Source: Sinotaia quadrata (Eukaryota; Mollusca; Gastropoda; Architaenioglossa; Viviparidae). From it: DNA of 64,000 nt. The stretch is from contig CM054181.1 of assembly GCA_028829895.1 (NCBI GenBank), positions 110,136,860 through 110,200,859 on the forward strand, in the 5' to 3' direction. The notes beneath the pieces were generated by a model. The model did not search any database. It saw nothing but the letters and a program-made list of their open reading frames with translations, and was not told where the DNA came from. Within the stretch, counting starts at the first letter, position 1. Each line of letters begins with the position of its first letter. Shown here in pieces: positions 1-13,282 of this stretch. Both the position numbers and the translations under genes were made by a program.

Positions 1-170
1 TCCCAACTGGTATTTATTTGGAAAAAATAATTAATTTCTATGCAACACTTTTATTAAATATTGACTTTTCCAAGGAGGATTGTGAGAGACTTGTGTAATA
101 TTCAAAATTCCTTTCAAGATAATATGTTCTTACCAACAAGAATAGCTATCCCACTTCTTTGTAATTAATT

Positions 171-490
171 CTAATTTATACATGCATGTTTGTAAATCAA
201 TTTCTGCATCATAATAATACATTCCACCATTCATTTAACTGTGTACTGATGGATTTGACTTGTTATACATTGTCATAAATTTATAAATATCATTCAGCTT
301 GTAAAATGCACTACTCAGTTGTTAAGCTCTCTAATTTATAGATGTATGTTGTAAATCCATTTCTGCACCATAATAATACATTCCATCATTCATTTTACTG
401 TGAAATGATGGATTTGATTATTATACTAAATTATAGATATGTAAATATCATTCAGCTTGTAAGATGCACTACTCAGTTATTAAGCTCTTA
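171..490. repeat. Two-copy tandem duplication, ~160 bp
   Basis: Two diverged head-to-tail copies start at about 171 and 331. Both begin CTAATTTATA, contain a block with CATAATAATACATTCCA and end near ACTACTCAGTTNTTAAGCTCT. Small indels separate them, so the duplication is not recent. Confidence 0.85.
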
Positions 491-1019
491 TATATTTCCA
501 GGTCTTGAAAAAACACACTCTGCTATGTTTATAGCAGGAGTGCAATTATTACTGCTATGTAAATATAATAATTTCTAACAGTAGTAATAATACTGAAGTC
601 CAAGAAACTGAAGAAAGATATGTCAATAGAAAAACTGAATATTTACTGTTTCCATTTAACAAAACTGTTTGAATAGTGATAGTGATAGTTAACATGTTCA
701 TAATGTATAACTGAAAGTTACAGGGCAATATTATATACAGTTAATACAGCTTATATAGCTACAAAATGATCATGGATTAGGAAAGTTGTTAAAAAATAAT
801 AGAACATACTACCAGACATATAATAGATAACCTGAAATAAGACAACTACCTTATATTCAGTTATTCAGTTAATAGTTAAATACACTAATAAAAAAAATAA
901 AACATAAATAATAAGATTGTTGCATTGTATGAAGCAAATAAAGTAGCACTAAAGTGACAAATCCATTATGTTTTCAGCTTGTGTTGTATACAACACTTTA
1001 GACTCTCACTCACTGATCC

Positions 1020-1185
1020 ACTATTAAAAATCACTAATCTTGTGAATACATATGAAATATTTTCTTAATAATAGAACTGACTCAGATTGGATTATGAGAC
1101 TATTAAAAATATGTAATGTTGCAAATACATATGAAATATTTTCTTAATAGTAGAACTGACACATATTGGATTATGAGACTATTAT
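1020..1185. repeat. Two-copy tandem duplication, ~80 bp
   Basis: Two copies share ACTATTAAAAAT, then AATACATATGAAATATTTTC, then ATTGGATTATGAGACTATTA. They differ by a few substitutions. Confidence 0.85.
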
Positions 1186-3013
1186 TAGGCTAGTGACTTT
1201 AATGAGGGATGAGGTACAGATATAATGTATTTTAATGTAAAGGATATCCAGCAATATACAAATAAATAATAATTTAATTTGGAATATATTTTAGTGTTCC
1301 AGAATGTCAGTTCTAAGATATGAATTGATTATAAGAAATTGATAATAATAATAGTATATTACAAAATTTCACACTAAACAACAAAATTCACTAGCAAAAA
1401 TGCCAAGTTCAGCATTTCAAATCTTACATATGCACATTGGATAAACTAAAAGATACATGAGAGCTATTAATAATATATGCCTACATGAGAAATTAAAACA
1501 ATAATTATCATTTTAAAGTGGCTGTATCTCTACTGGTCACAAAGAAACTTTTTAAATCTTATATTTTTTAATTTGCTCTATGGATCACTATGCTATAATT
1601 GATTTATACATTTATGAAAACTAAATGTTTTCTTTATATTAGCTGCAAAAACTAGTACTGTATTAATATAACTTATGTATATACATATATATTTATTTCA
1701 AATGTAATTTAGAGTAAGGGTGTGCAGCAAGTATTATTTCATCCAAAAGTAAAAAGAAAAATTTCAATTCGGTTCAAGTTTAGGATGATTGGAAACACAA
1801 CTGTGTACAGAGATGCAATGAATATTTCTTTACTTCTTCAAATCCTTTACAACTATGAACAATAACTGTATTAGTCTCAAGACTGTGTATTTACAGTAGC
1901 TGATGCAATAGAGTAACTTATGTGGAAACTATAGTTAGATTTAATTTCACTACAAAAAGAAATGACAATGTGTGCTATTTTTTGCAGTCCATAACGTTAT
2001 TCAAAACTGTGTGGTAGTATTTAAAGTAATATTTATACTGGTAGTTTAAAAGTGAAATAGAAAAGATATAGAGCATTGTGAATGAAATGAAAATTGATTT
2101 ATTTTTATAGATAAATAAAATACTTCTCCTTGTGGTTTTTGACTCGCACAAAAATGAAAGAAAAATAGAATACTCCTTTCTATCTTTTTTCTCTTAGCCA
2201 AATTATTTGACTATCAACTTTTAGCACTGTCATATAGGTGCTACGAACTTTCTTGTGTCAGTTTTGCACGAATAGTAATTAAAAGTTTTCAGTCGAATTG
2301 CACTGCCCCTTTTGTCACGTGGAGAGCTAATTCCCTCAACTCTGTCGTGGTGGAGATAATGGGCTTTCTTTTGTCAACTCAAAGAGACCATCCTATTGTT
2401 CGTATCTTAACGGTTTATAGTGGGTTTTCCAAACACCCTGACCCCTGTCGTCTTCCTAACAGCCAGGCGGCTTATATCAAAAGTTAATCCTTCCTCCTCG
2501 CCTACACTCGTACACGTGAGAACAACAGTACCTATCTTTACTACTGACTGGCGATTGTTGTGCAAACATTTTTTTCTTCTTAGCAGTGTTAGTGAATGGC
2601 TACGCATTCTTTCGTACTTCCATCAAATCAACACTGCACACATTTATGTACACAAAGGTGTGTACGGTAGACCCAACAGCTCCATACACAATTGTCGTGT
2701 TTAAAAACAAGGGGGTCATTATACGTAATATCGAAGGAGAGAAGTTATATGACATATATCTAGATGCAAAGTGTTACTCGATGCTATTTTTACTGCAATA
2801 TTTAAGTTATTAAAACACAAAATTTAACAGAAACAAAATCTAAATCAGGAATAAAAGATATATTCTAAAATTTATATTCGTTTTTTTTATTTACAGCTAA
2901 TCCTAACCCTAACATTTCTCTTTAAAAAAAACACCAAAACTATCTCTAAAATTCCCTAACCATATTTTTTCTCTAACCTAAAACAAGAGAGTTGTGTATT
3001 GAGTCGCTTCTAA

Positions 3014-3392
3014 TCAACGGTGAGCAATGAGCGGGAAAATATCAGGAAAAAAGTCACAGGAAAAAAAAAAAGTCATAGGAAATAAAATCACAAGAAAAAA
3101 GTTACAGGAAATAAATTCACAATATAAAGTCAAAAGTGTCAGAGTGTATATGTTATAATACTTATTAACAGTAAGTGAAGCAGGAAAAGGCAAGGAGGTT
3201 AACAGCTCGCTCAAAATGTGTGTGATTCAAGTGTATTTTATATACCGTATAAAAGCTTTGTAATACATACATTTAGTTAATTAATTTTCAGTGTAAGTCG
3301 GTATGCTTGCTTATTATTGAGTGAATAACAGTAAATGGAAGTAAGCGATGGCTCATTAGGATCCTCGTTCGATTCTCGCTCGTTGAGGGTAA

Positions 3393-3459
<67 letters not shown>

Positions 3460-3460
3460 T
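3014..3460 (+). repeat. tRNA-like SINE-type repeat, copy 1 (with TG tract)
   Basis: The copy begins with repeated TTTCCTGTGACTTT-type text (here as its complement), passes through GTAAGTGAAG and TTAACAGCTCGCT, and ends in a tRNA-like piece. That piece has an A-box-like TGGCTCATTAGG (3349-3360) and a B-box-like GTTCGATTC (3367-3375), followed directly by a (TG)n tract at 3394-3456. Only six bases separate the two boxes, far fewer than in a real tRNA, so this is a tRNA-derived repeat and not a tRNA gene. Confidence 0.65.
3394..3456. repeat. (TG)n microsatellite
   Basis: Nearly pure TG dinucleotide run at the end of the tRNA-like repeat. The right arm carries the matching (CA)n run at about 13228-13281. 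Confidence 0.98.
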
Positions 3461-5501
3461 ACTTGCGAAGTTTCAGTTCTGCGGTAAATTGCTTTATATG
3501 CAAGTTGCTGGAGTCCTTTCAAGTCTTCTATAAATGTTTCAAACTTGTTCTACCAAAATTGATCAGAGGCTCCCACTTTATACAGTTTATCAGCTATTAA
3601 TTATTCACTGTGTTAAATTTGTAACCAGAAAACGTTAGTTTGCCTTCACTCGTGCGTATAATCCAGCTAATCAAACGTAGGCATGACATTTTAAGGAGTG
3701 TGGCATCTTGGAAGAGCAAAGAGCACTTACTTCGCGATCAATCGATTCACCGCACTCCCTCAAAGGACTATGTGCTCTGTGTACATAGAAGCCTACATAA
3801 CTTTTTCTTGTTTTCAGTGTTTCAAGCCGTAAGTAAGAAGGAAATACGCAATGTAATAACCAAACTGAAACTGAAACAAGCAAACTGAAACTTACTTAAA
3901 ATCATGTGAAATATTGAAACTCGATTTGACAGTTATTTCAAAACTTTAATTAAACTAGTTTATTTGATATTAGGAAAAATATTAAAAGTTTAAACTAGTT
4001 TCATATATCATCAAATAATAAGAAAGCTTCAATTAATAAACATTTCTATATGTGCCTTTGTACTTAGTAAGAAGAAGTGGCAGGAGAATGACCTGCTGTT
4101 TATTAGTCATATGCTTGAATCATGAATCTATTTTTATTAATGCTATCATCCTTTTAGTTCATTCATATGTAATGCTTGTCTGTAAATGAGGTCGTGTGGT
4201 TTGCGTGGAATGTGTACACGTTAATAAAACAAACAGATAGAGAGAAACAGAGTAGTAATTTACTAGATTATATTGTAATAATTCAGTGAATACACAAATG
4301 CGTTCATTTTTAAAGACACAAATGACATATTATCTTGCTAATCAGTATTGGCATACAGCTTAATTTTCGCCAAACATTTTTATCTATCTCTCTATTGATT
4401 TGACGTTAAATTGCTCGTAACATTGAGTAAGCAGATGCATTTCGATACGTGAAGAAAAACAAATTTAAATGTGTAGTTTGTTTGTTTCCATTCTATTGGT
4501 TATTTTTTCTTTTCTTAAGGAAGATTAAATCAGCAAACATTTTTTTGTTTATAAAGTGAGTATGGAATGTCGTCTTTGTATTTAATAAAAAATGGCAAGA
4601 GAATGACCTTACAATAACTTTAGTATAATATTTTAACTTTATGCGCCCAATTATGAAAAAAACTACATTGTCTTCTTCTGCTTTGGTTTACAGAGTGACC
4701 AATAATATTTTAAAGATATCAAACGTAATACTAATTTACACCATCTCTGTTATAGAAAAATAAATATGGAAATACAGAATCTGAAATCAGTGAAACACGA
4801 CTATAAAGAATAGAGTAAGCGATATCTTTTATTCAAATAAAAGTGATCATTGCTTAGAGAAACCTCTTAAAGCGTTCTAAAAGGAAATAAGCATTATTTA
4901 AACTTTTATTATGTTAATTAAGTAATTGATTTAATTAAAGAATATTAAGGCACTCTGATAGGTTAATTGTCTTCTTTTGTTGATTCTGATTCTGACAAAA
5001 TGGAGCAATATTACAAATACCTCTTTGAACAAATAAAATGTTTCTGCGTGTGCTGAACCCGAATCTGAAGTTAGTTTTATTAAATTCCTCGTACTATTCC
5101 GCATAATTAGAAAAATAAAATTTTCGCAAAAAAAATCATAATTCGAGAAATATGAAATATTATCATTTCAAAATAAGCCACGCGTATTTCTGCATAATCC
5201 TGCAAAGGCTGTCAAAATTTCAGCGACTTTAGTAGAAAACGCGATTTGGCGCCAAAATTTCTTTGTCTCAAAAAATCGACTTTACCTACTAATAATGCAA
5301 GGCGCTAACTGAAGTCGACATTTTGACAAAAGCTGAATTTCTACAAAACTAATTGTCAGAAAAGGACTAAAATTGGTAGGCATGAAACTAAATCCTTTGT
5401 GACTCGGAATGTAAAATAAAAAGTCTGATATTCCAAAGAACTCTACAGAAAAACCCGTTCCTGCAACCCTTCTGCAAAAATTGAGTTTTCTTGATTTTTC
5501 G

Positions 5502-5532
5502 AAGCGTTCGTCTTTTTATCTGACGAACGCTT
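5502..5532. other. Hairpin in the satellite unit (first of four)
   Basis: AAGCGTTCGTC, a nine-base loop TTTTTATCT, then GACGAACGCTT gives a perfect 11-bp stem. It recurs ~890 bp apart at about 6392 and 7282. In the fourth unit (about 8172) two stem bases have changed on one side. Confidence 0.9.
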
Positions 5533-8380
5533 TACTCTACATGCATTAAATTCAGGTACCTAATGCACAACCATGGGTCTTATGACTTCTATTTATTGAG
5601 TATTTTTAGAGTAATCCATGTCGGAAATAATTAGGTTCAAACTACTTAAAATGGCCCATTTCCCGCTTCGGCTCGTTCGGATGGCCACAGTCACCTGTAA
5701 TGTTACTCCTCAGCTCCGTTCTCAGGGATGATTTCGAAAGAGGAATCTATGGGCTACGTCCAGAAGTTAAGTGTATGATTGTATGTCTATAACTGCGCGC
5801 ACCACAATAGGGTAATCACGATGACCAAACTTTGCAAATCGGCCAAAGGTGCGAAAATATCCAAACGTCAATTCTGACAAATTGGCGCAATATTACAAAT
5901 ACCTCTTTGAACAAATAAACTGTATCCGCGTGTGCTGAACCCGAATCTGAAGTTAGTTTTATTAAATTCCTCGTACTTTAAGAGAAATGCGCATAATTAG
6001 AAAAATAAAATTTTCACAAAAAAATTCATATTTCGAGAAATATGAAATATTATCGTTTCAAAATAAGCCACGAGTCTTCCTGTATTATCCTGCAAAATCT
6101 ATCAAAATTTCAGCGACTTTAGTAGAAAACGCGATTTGGCGCCAAAATTTCTTTGTCTCAAAAAATCGACTTTACCTACTAATAATGCAAGGCGCTAACT
6201 GAAGTCGACATTTTGACAAAAGCTGAATTTCTACAAAACTAATTGTCAGAAAAGGACTAAAATTGGTAGGCATGAAACTAAATCCTTTGTGACTCGGAAT
6301 GTAAAATAAAAAGTCTGATATTCCAAAGAACTCTACAGAAAAACCCGTTCCTGCAACCCTTCTGCAAAAATTGAGTTTTCTTGATTTTTCGAAGCGTTCG
6401 TCTTTTTATCTGACGAACGCTTTACTCTACATGCATTAAATTCAGGTACCTAATGCACAACCATGGGTCTTATGACTTCTATTTATTGAGTATTTTTAGA
6501 GTAATCCATGTCGGAAATAATTAGGTTCAAACTACTTAAAATGGCCCATTTCCCGCTTCGGCTCGTTCGGATGGCCACAGTCACCTGTAATGTTACTCCT
6601 CAGCTCCGTTCTCAGGGATGATTTCGAAAGAGGAATCTATGGGCTACGTCCAGAAGTTAAGTGTATGATTGTATGTCTATAACTGCGCGCACCACAATAG
6701 GGTAATCACGATGACCAAACTTTGCAAATCGGCCAAAGGTGCGAAAATATCCAAACGTCAATTCTGACAAATTGGCGCAATATTACAAATACCTCTTTGA
6801 ACAAATAAACTGTATCCGCGTGTGCTGAACCCGAATCTGAAGTTAGTTTTATTAAATTCCTCGTACTTTAAGAGAAATGCGCATAATTAGAAAAATAAAA
6901 TTTTCACAAAAAAATTCATATTTCGAGAAATATGAAATATTATCGTTTCAAAATAAGCCACGAGTCTTCCTGTATTATCCTGCAAAATCTATCAAAATTT
7001 CAGCGACTTTAGTAGAAAACGCGATTTGGCGCCAAAATTTCTTTGTCTCAAAAAATCGACTTTACCTACTAATAATGCAAGGCGCTAACTGAAGTCGACA
7101 TTTTGACAAAAGCTGAATTTCTACAAAACTAATTGTCAGAAAAGGACTAAAATTGGTAGGCATGAAACTAAATCCTTTGTGACTCGGAATGTAAAATAAA
7201 AAGTCTGATATTCCAAAGAACTCTACAGAAAAACCCGTTCCTGCAACCCTTCTGCAAAAATTGAGTTTTCTTGATTTTTCGAAGCGTTCGTCTTTTTATC
7301 TGACGAACGCTTTACTCTACATGCATTAAATTCAGGTACCTAATGCACAACCATGGGTCTTATGACTTCTATTTATTGAGTATTTTTAGAGTAATCCATG
7401 TCGGAAATAATTAGGTTCAAACTACTTAAAATGGCCCATTTCCCGCTTCGGCTCGTTCGGATGGCCACAGTCACCTGTAATGTTACTCCTCAGCTTCGTT
7501 GTCAGGGATGATTTCGAAAGAGGAATCTATGGGCTACGTCCAGAAGTTAAGTGTATGATTGTATGTCTATAACTGCGCGCACCACAATAGGGTAATCACG
7601 ATGACCAAACTTTGCAAATCGGCCAAAGGTGCGAAAATATCCAAACGTCAATTCTGACAAATTGGCGCAATATTACAAATACCTCTTTGAACAAATAAAC
7701 TGTATCCGCGTGTGCTGAACCCGAATCTGAAGTTAGTTTTATTAAATTCCTCGTACTTTAAGAGAAATGCGCATAATTAGAAAAATAAAATTTTCACAAA
7801 AAAATTCATATTTAGAGAAATATGAAATATTATCGTTTCAAAATAAGCCACGAGTCTTCCTGTATTATCCTGCAAAATCTATCAAAATTTCAGCGACTTT
7901 AGTAGAAAACGCGATTTGGCGCCAAAATTTCTTTGTCTCAAAAAATCGACTTTACCTACTAATAATGCAAGGCGCTAACTGAAGTCGACATTTTGACAAA
8001 AGCTGAATTTCTACAAAACTAATTGTCAGAAAAGGACTAAAATTGGTAGGCATGAAACTAAATCCTTTGTGACTCGGAATGTAAAATAAAAAGTCTGATA
8101 TTCCAAAGAACTCTACAGAAAAACCTGTTCCTGCAACCCTCCTGCAAAAATTGAGTTTTCTTGATTTTTCGAAGCGTTTGACTTTTTATCTGACGAACGC
8201 TTTACTCTACATGCATTGAATTCAGGTACCTAATGCACAACCACGGGTCCTATGATCTGTATTTATTGAGTATTTTTAGAGTAATCCATGTCGGAAATAA
8301 TTAGGTTCAAACTACTTAAAATGGCCCATTTCCCGCTTTAGCTGGTTCGGATGGCCGTGGTCACCTGTAATTCTACTCCT

Positions 8381-8828
8381 CTAATTGTTAGAAAAGGACT
8401 AAAATTGGTAGGCATGAAGCAAAATAATTTGTGACTCTGAATATAAAATAAAAAGTCGGATATTCGCAATATCTCTTGAGATAATAAAATTCGTGCACCT
8501 GACCCCCAAATTTCTTTTTTTCAATTTTTTATTTGCTTGACTTTATATCTGTAAATAGAATTTTATACATATTTTTAATATAAAAAGACACTATCAAACA
8601 ACTGAAATAGTTACTCTGATTTAGAAAGCAATATTAATCAGTTCATGCATAAAGAATATTTATTGACCCTAATTAGAAAGTCGTTTTTATCAGTCAATGA
8701 TCAATCCTGCTATTTTTTTGTGTGTGAAATATATTTTAAACAACAAAATCCATCTGAATCCATCAAATTCAATATATGGTTGCAATAAAGTTATTGCATT
8801 GAGATAATTATAATGAATTTACAACCTC
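8381..8828. repeat. 448-bp interruption in the fourth satellite unit
   Basis: The unit breaks after GTAATTCTACTCCT (8367-8380) and resumes after GTAATTTTACTCCT (8829-8842), a 14-base direct duplication with one mismatch. The first ~90 bp of the interruption is itself an out-of-place satellite piece (TAATTGTTAGAAAAGGACTA); the rest is AT-rich and not recognised. Confidence 0.75.
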
Positions 8829-8999
8829 GTAATTTTACTCCTCAGCTCCGTTCTCAGGGATGATTTCGAAAGAGGAATCTACGGACTACGTCCAGAAGTT
8901 AAGTGTATAATTGTATGTCCATAACTGCGCGCGCAACAATACGGTAATCATGATGACCCAATTTCGCAAATCGGCCCAAAGTGCGTGTCAGGCGAAAAC

Positions 9000-9480
9000 A
9001 AAACTTAGCCCGGCATCACTCCATAAACATTAAAAATTTAAAATAGTAAAATATAGATACACAAGGGGTATAGGAACAATAGCACAAAATACACATTCAA
9101 ATCATTCAACCAAGACACAAATTACAAGACTGACCAACCACTCCAAGACATTAGCAGGATGTTAGAGTTATACAAGACTGACCACACATGGCTAGGGCAC
9201 AGGAAATGGTTAGGGATCCAAGGGTCACTTGTAGCTAACTGATAGACTCACACTGAGCTATGGGCTAGGGTACAGGAAGCGGTCAGGGGATCAAAGGGCC
9301 ACTCTTAGCTAACGATAGAGGGAGGGGTTAGTTTTTAATTCATATTTAAATAACTGCAAATCAGAAAAAGGACACACCTGGTGGATCGCAGGAGAAATAA
9401 TTCCTGAGTCATAAGGAAATGTGGAAATTCATATAACTTTAGAACTTCCCGACGGATCAACATCCTTGTACCCCACCCAC
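9000..9480. other. Non-coding stretch with an imperfect ~75-bp duplication
   Basis: The only structure I see is a two-copy repeat at about 9187-9330 built on GGGCTAGGGTACAGGAAGCG / TGGCTAGGGCACAGGAAATG and CTTAGCTAAC / TGTAGCTAACTGATAG. No coding signal is evident. Confidence 0.6.
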
Positions 9481-9526
9481 CACAAAAAATTACAAACAAA
9501 CACACACACACACACATACACACACT

Positions 9527-9578
<52 letters not shown>

Positions 9579-9870
9579 AACAAAATAAAAACATCTTTTA
9601 CTCCGAACGAGAATTACACCATGATACTCTTGGGGGAGAGGTTATTAATTTCTGCACAATCACTTACTTCCATTTCCTGTTATTCAGTCTATAATATACG
9701 TGTTTATGGACACAATCATAACAACATATCTGAGTATGAATAAAATATATTATTAAATGTGTGAATTATAATATGAATTATTATATGTACACGATATACA
9801 AATCGCACGCACGCCTTTTTTCCCGTGACTTTTTTTCCTGTGACTTTTTCCGCTCACCCTTAGATTGGAC
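9480..9870 (-). repeat. tRNA-like repeat, copy 2 (degenerate)
   Basis: In minus orientation it has TCACAGGAAAAAAAGTCAC-type text at its head (about 9823-9860), the conserved GAATAACAGGAAATGGAAGT block, a damaged B-box (GTAATTCTC in place of GTTCGATTC) and a (TG)n tract seen on the plus strand as CA/CG-rich 9499-9572. Confidence 0.6.
9499..9572. repeat. (CA)n microsatellite with CG interruption
   Basis: CACACA run with an internal CGCGCG segment; alternating purine-pyrimidine throughout. Confidence 0.95.
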
Positions 9871-10751
9871 TAGATCGTATGACGTTATTTTTATTACTGA
9901 TTTTCTGTAAGTGACATTCTGGCATAGCGAACTCTAAATAATATTACTGCAGCTATTTGGTATAAATTTGCGACTTCATTATTAGTAGTATAGATATCTC
10001 GATTTGAGTAGCTCTTTTTAATAGACTATTTCATCATCACCATTTCATTGCTGAAAAAGAAATGTCCATGAAAAACTAATATACAAGCCTCGACTTTAAT
10101 TCTAAAGATGCAGATATTAAGTTTATATGAGCATTTTAAGTGTGAGACCATCTTTTAAGAGACAATGACTTGATAAATAGAGAAGCGAAACGGTGTAGTT
10201 AATTTGAACTGTGGGAGCACGACCGTACCACTGTAGAACATTAATTTTATATGTGAGTTTTGTAAAAGAGAAATTTTTTAGCCATGGATATTATTGACAA
10301 TAATAAGAGCGGTTCAAAATTTGTGTTTAGCCCGACAAGAAACTCTGAATATAGAGCCATACTTTCTTTGAGGAGTCGTTTGGAACATTCGCCTTAATCA
10401 TGAATATTTTATCAGAAACAAAATATCAAACACTAAAATCATTCATAAATCATCCTAGCAAACGCATAATGGTAACCATAAGTAAATGAAAATTGTTTTA
10501 AATCTTAGAATCTTCAGGTGTTCAATAGCACATAATAACTTAATTATGCAGAAATAGAAACCTCATAAATTTACCAAGTATGTTTTGCTAATGTTGTTGA
10601 GTGTATTTGAAAATACTGTACTATTTTATTGTATGTTTTAAACAAGGCTCTCATTGCTTTACTTATTTTAAAAGCAGGGTTTTTTTGTTTGATAACTATG
10701 ATTGGTAACTGTGAGTATATTATGTCATGAAGTAAGCTCACTTCGAATGAA
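9871..10751. other. Gene-free stretch
   Basis: AT-rich sequence in which I see no coding, RNA or repeat structure beyond ordinary low complexity. Confidence 0.5.
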
Positions 10752-11008
10752 CTATACTATTAAAAATATGAATGAATTATAATTTTATTTGACTGATGAA
10801 ACTTGAAAATGCAGATGTATACGAATATAAGACTTAGTTTATAGTAAGGTGTCCGTGTTGTTTATGAACGGACGCGTAGTTCCTGTCAGTAAGTGAATGC
10901 AAAAGCATGCCTGGGGGGAATGACGATTGGGGATTATTCGCGTGGCGTGCTGTTCTTCAAGCTGCATTGCCTAACTGTACATCAAAGTTATACAAAGTAC
11001 CGCCAGCG
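10752..11008 (+). repeat. Left partner of a second inverted repeat
   Basis: Reverse complement of 16283-16686, for example TTTATGAACGGACGCGTAGT against ACTACGCGTCCGTTCATAAA. The right partner carries an extra ~125 bp that this copy lacks. The pair encloses the right arm of the large palindrome, so the two inverted structures overlap. Confidence 0.88.
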
Positions 11009-11209
11009 AGAAACCTCCCTCCAAGCTCACTAAGTCTCTTCTTTACTGAAAGTTGATTTCACTCACACCAAGGAAGGGTTGTTTAGCCAGCGTCTTTTGT
11101 CTAAGGATTTTAAGTGGTACACAAGGCGTGAAAGTGATGTTGGAAAAATACGACAACAGAATGAATCTCTGCATGAATGCATTCCAATTCTGAGAGCGAG
11201 TAGTCCACG

Positions 11210-11210
<1 letters not shown>

Positions 11211-11265
<55 letters not shown>

Positions 11266-11480
11266 TCTTATCATTAACGTTATATATTTGTCTCCTATCA
11301 ATGTCAAAATCCCCTCTCTATCTGCCTGCCCGTCCGTCCACCCGTCTATCTGTTTCTTTCCTTTTCTTTTCTATCCATCCATCCACCCGTCTGTCTGTCT
11401 GTTTGTCTATCTATCTATCTTTCTGCCTATTTGTCTGTCGATCTGTACGTGCATCTGTCTTTCGATGGAACTGTCTACTC
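11211..11480. repeat. (TATC)n microsatellite and degenerate pyrimidine-rich tail
   Basis: A clean (CTAT)n tract at about 11211-11262 followed by imperfect (ATCC)n and (TCTG)n text to about 11480. The open frames crossing it (11079-11644) are products of the repeat. Confidence 0.95.
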
Positions 11481-11695
11481 TCACATCCAAATTCTATCCA
11501 TCTATTTATCTTACTAGTTACCAATCTACCTATCCATATATACTCGTCTATCTGATTGTTTTTATATTATTCGTACTGGTTGTCGCTTTGTTTGAATGTA
11601 GGATCTCAGCGAGTCTAGCTAGTACGTTATACGCAATTCGCTAGCGTTGCTTTCTATAAAAGCAGGAGGATTTTAAAAATAATAATATTGTTAAG

Positions 11696-13225
11696 CAGAA
11701 TCAACAAATCAAAATAATTAACCTATCAGAGTGCCTTTATTTTCTTTAATTAAATCAATTACTTAATTAACATAATAAAAGTTTAAATAATGCTTATTTC
11801 CTTTTAGAACGCTTTAAGAGGTTTCTCTAAGCAATGATCACTTTTATTTGAATAAAAGATATCGCTTACTCTATTCTTTATAGTCGTGTTTCACTGATTT
11901 CAGATTCTGTATTTCCATATTTATTTTTCTATAACAGAGATGGTGTAAATTAGTATTACGTTTGATATCTTTAAAATATTATTGGTCACTCTGTAAACCA
12001 AAGCAGAAGAAGACAATGTAGTTTTTTTCATAATTGGGCGCATAAAGTTAAAATATTATACTAAAGTTATTGTAAGGTCATTCTCTTGCCATTTTTTATT
12101 AAATACAAAGACGACATTCCATACTCACTTTATAAACAAAAAAATGTTTGCTGATTTAATCTTCCTTAAGAAAAGAAAAAATAACCAATAGAATGGAAAC
12201 AAACAAACTACACATTTAAATTTGTTTTTCTTCACGTATCGAAATGCATCTGCTTACTCAATGTTACGAGCAATTTAACGTCAAATCAATAGAGAGATAG
12301 ATAAAAATGTTTGGCGAAAATTAAGCTGTATGCCAATACTGATTAGCAAGATAATATGTCATTTGTGTCTTTAAAAATGAACGCATTTGTGTATTCACTG
12401 AATTATTACAATATAATCTAGTAAATTACTACTCTGTTTCTCTCTATCTGTTTGTTTTATTAACGTGTACACATTCCACGCAAACCACACGACCTCATTT
12501 ACAGACAAGCATTACATATGAATGAACTAAAAGGATGATAGCATTAATAAAAATAGATTCATGATTCAAGCATATGACTAATAAACAGCAGGTCATTCTC
12601 CTGCCACTTCTTCTTACTAAGTACAAAGGCACATATAGAAATGTTTATTAATTGAAGCTTTCTTATTATTTGATGATATATGAAACTAGTTTAAACTTTT
12701 AATATTTTTCCTAATATCAAATAAACTAGTTTAATTAAAGTTTTGAAATAACTGTCAAATCGAGTTTCAATATTTCACATGATTTTAAGTAAGTTTCAGT
12801 TTGCTTGTTTCAGTTTCAGTTTGGTTATTACATTGCGTATTTCCTTCTTACTTACGGCTTGAAACACTGAAAACAAGAAAAAGTTATGTAGGCTTCTATG
12901 TACACAGAGCACATACTACTTTGCAGGGAGTGCGGTGAATCGATTGATCGCGAAGTAAGTGCTCTTTGCTCTTCCAAGATGCCACACTCCTTAAAATGTC
13001 ATGCCTACGTTTGATTAGCTGGATTATACGCACGAGTGAAGGCAAACTAACGTTTTCTGGTTACAAATTTAACACAGTGAATAATTAATAGCTGATAAAC
13101 TGTATAAAGTGGGAGCCTCTGATCAATTTTGGTAGAACAAGTTTGAAACATTTATAGAAGACTTGAAAGGACTCCAGCAACTTGCATATAAAGCAATTTA
13201 CCGCAGAACTGAAACTTCGCAAGTA

Positions 13226-13282
<57 letters not shown>

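Larger units (their letters stand above)
1..2305. other. AT-rich non-coding stretch
   Basis: I see no gene here. It holds two old tandem duplications, annotated separately, and otherwise AT-rich sequence without a recognisable coding or RNA signal. The short open frame at 342-578 lies inside one of the duplications and resembles no family I know. Confidence 0.6.
2306..4988 (+). repeat. Left arm of a ~2.7-kb inverted repeat
   Basis: This arm matches the reverse complement of 11696-14371 almost throughout. The outer edge is near TTTTGTCACGTGGAGAG and the inner edge is TTGTTGATTCTG. The arm contains one copy of the tRNA-like repeat with its (TG)n tract, short CTAACCCTAA telomere-like text at about 2900, and reading frames that appear in both arms only because the DNA is duplicated. 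The arms differ by scattered substitutions and small indels. I found no transposase between them, so assignment to a DNA transposon with giant terminal inverted repeats is unproven. Confidence 0.9.
4989..8990. repeat. ~890-bp satellite array, about four and a half units
   Basis: Units repeat every ~890 bp: the landmark GCATAATTAGAAAAATAAAA recurs at 5101, 5991, 6881 and 7771. Copies 2 and 3 are nearly identical; copies 1 and 4 are more diverged, as expected at array edges. Copy 1 starts where the left inverted-repeat arm stops. Copy 4 is interrupted at 8381 and its tail resumes at about 8829. Each unit has an 11-bp-stem hairpin. A 71-codon open frame recurs in three units, but there is no sign that it is a gene. 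Confidence 0.97.

Noticed and set aside
3277..3600. Open frames full of His-Thr or Cys-Val
   Set aside because: They are translations of (CA)n/(GT)n tracts. The same applies at 9335, 13085, 15016, 35035 and 53411.
5987..7982. A 71-residue open frame repeated three times
   Set aside because: It lies in near-identical satellite units, so its conservation follows from array homogeneity. The first unit lacks the start and there is no domain.
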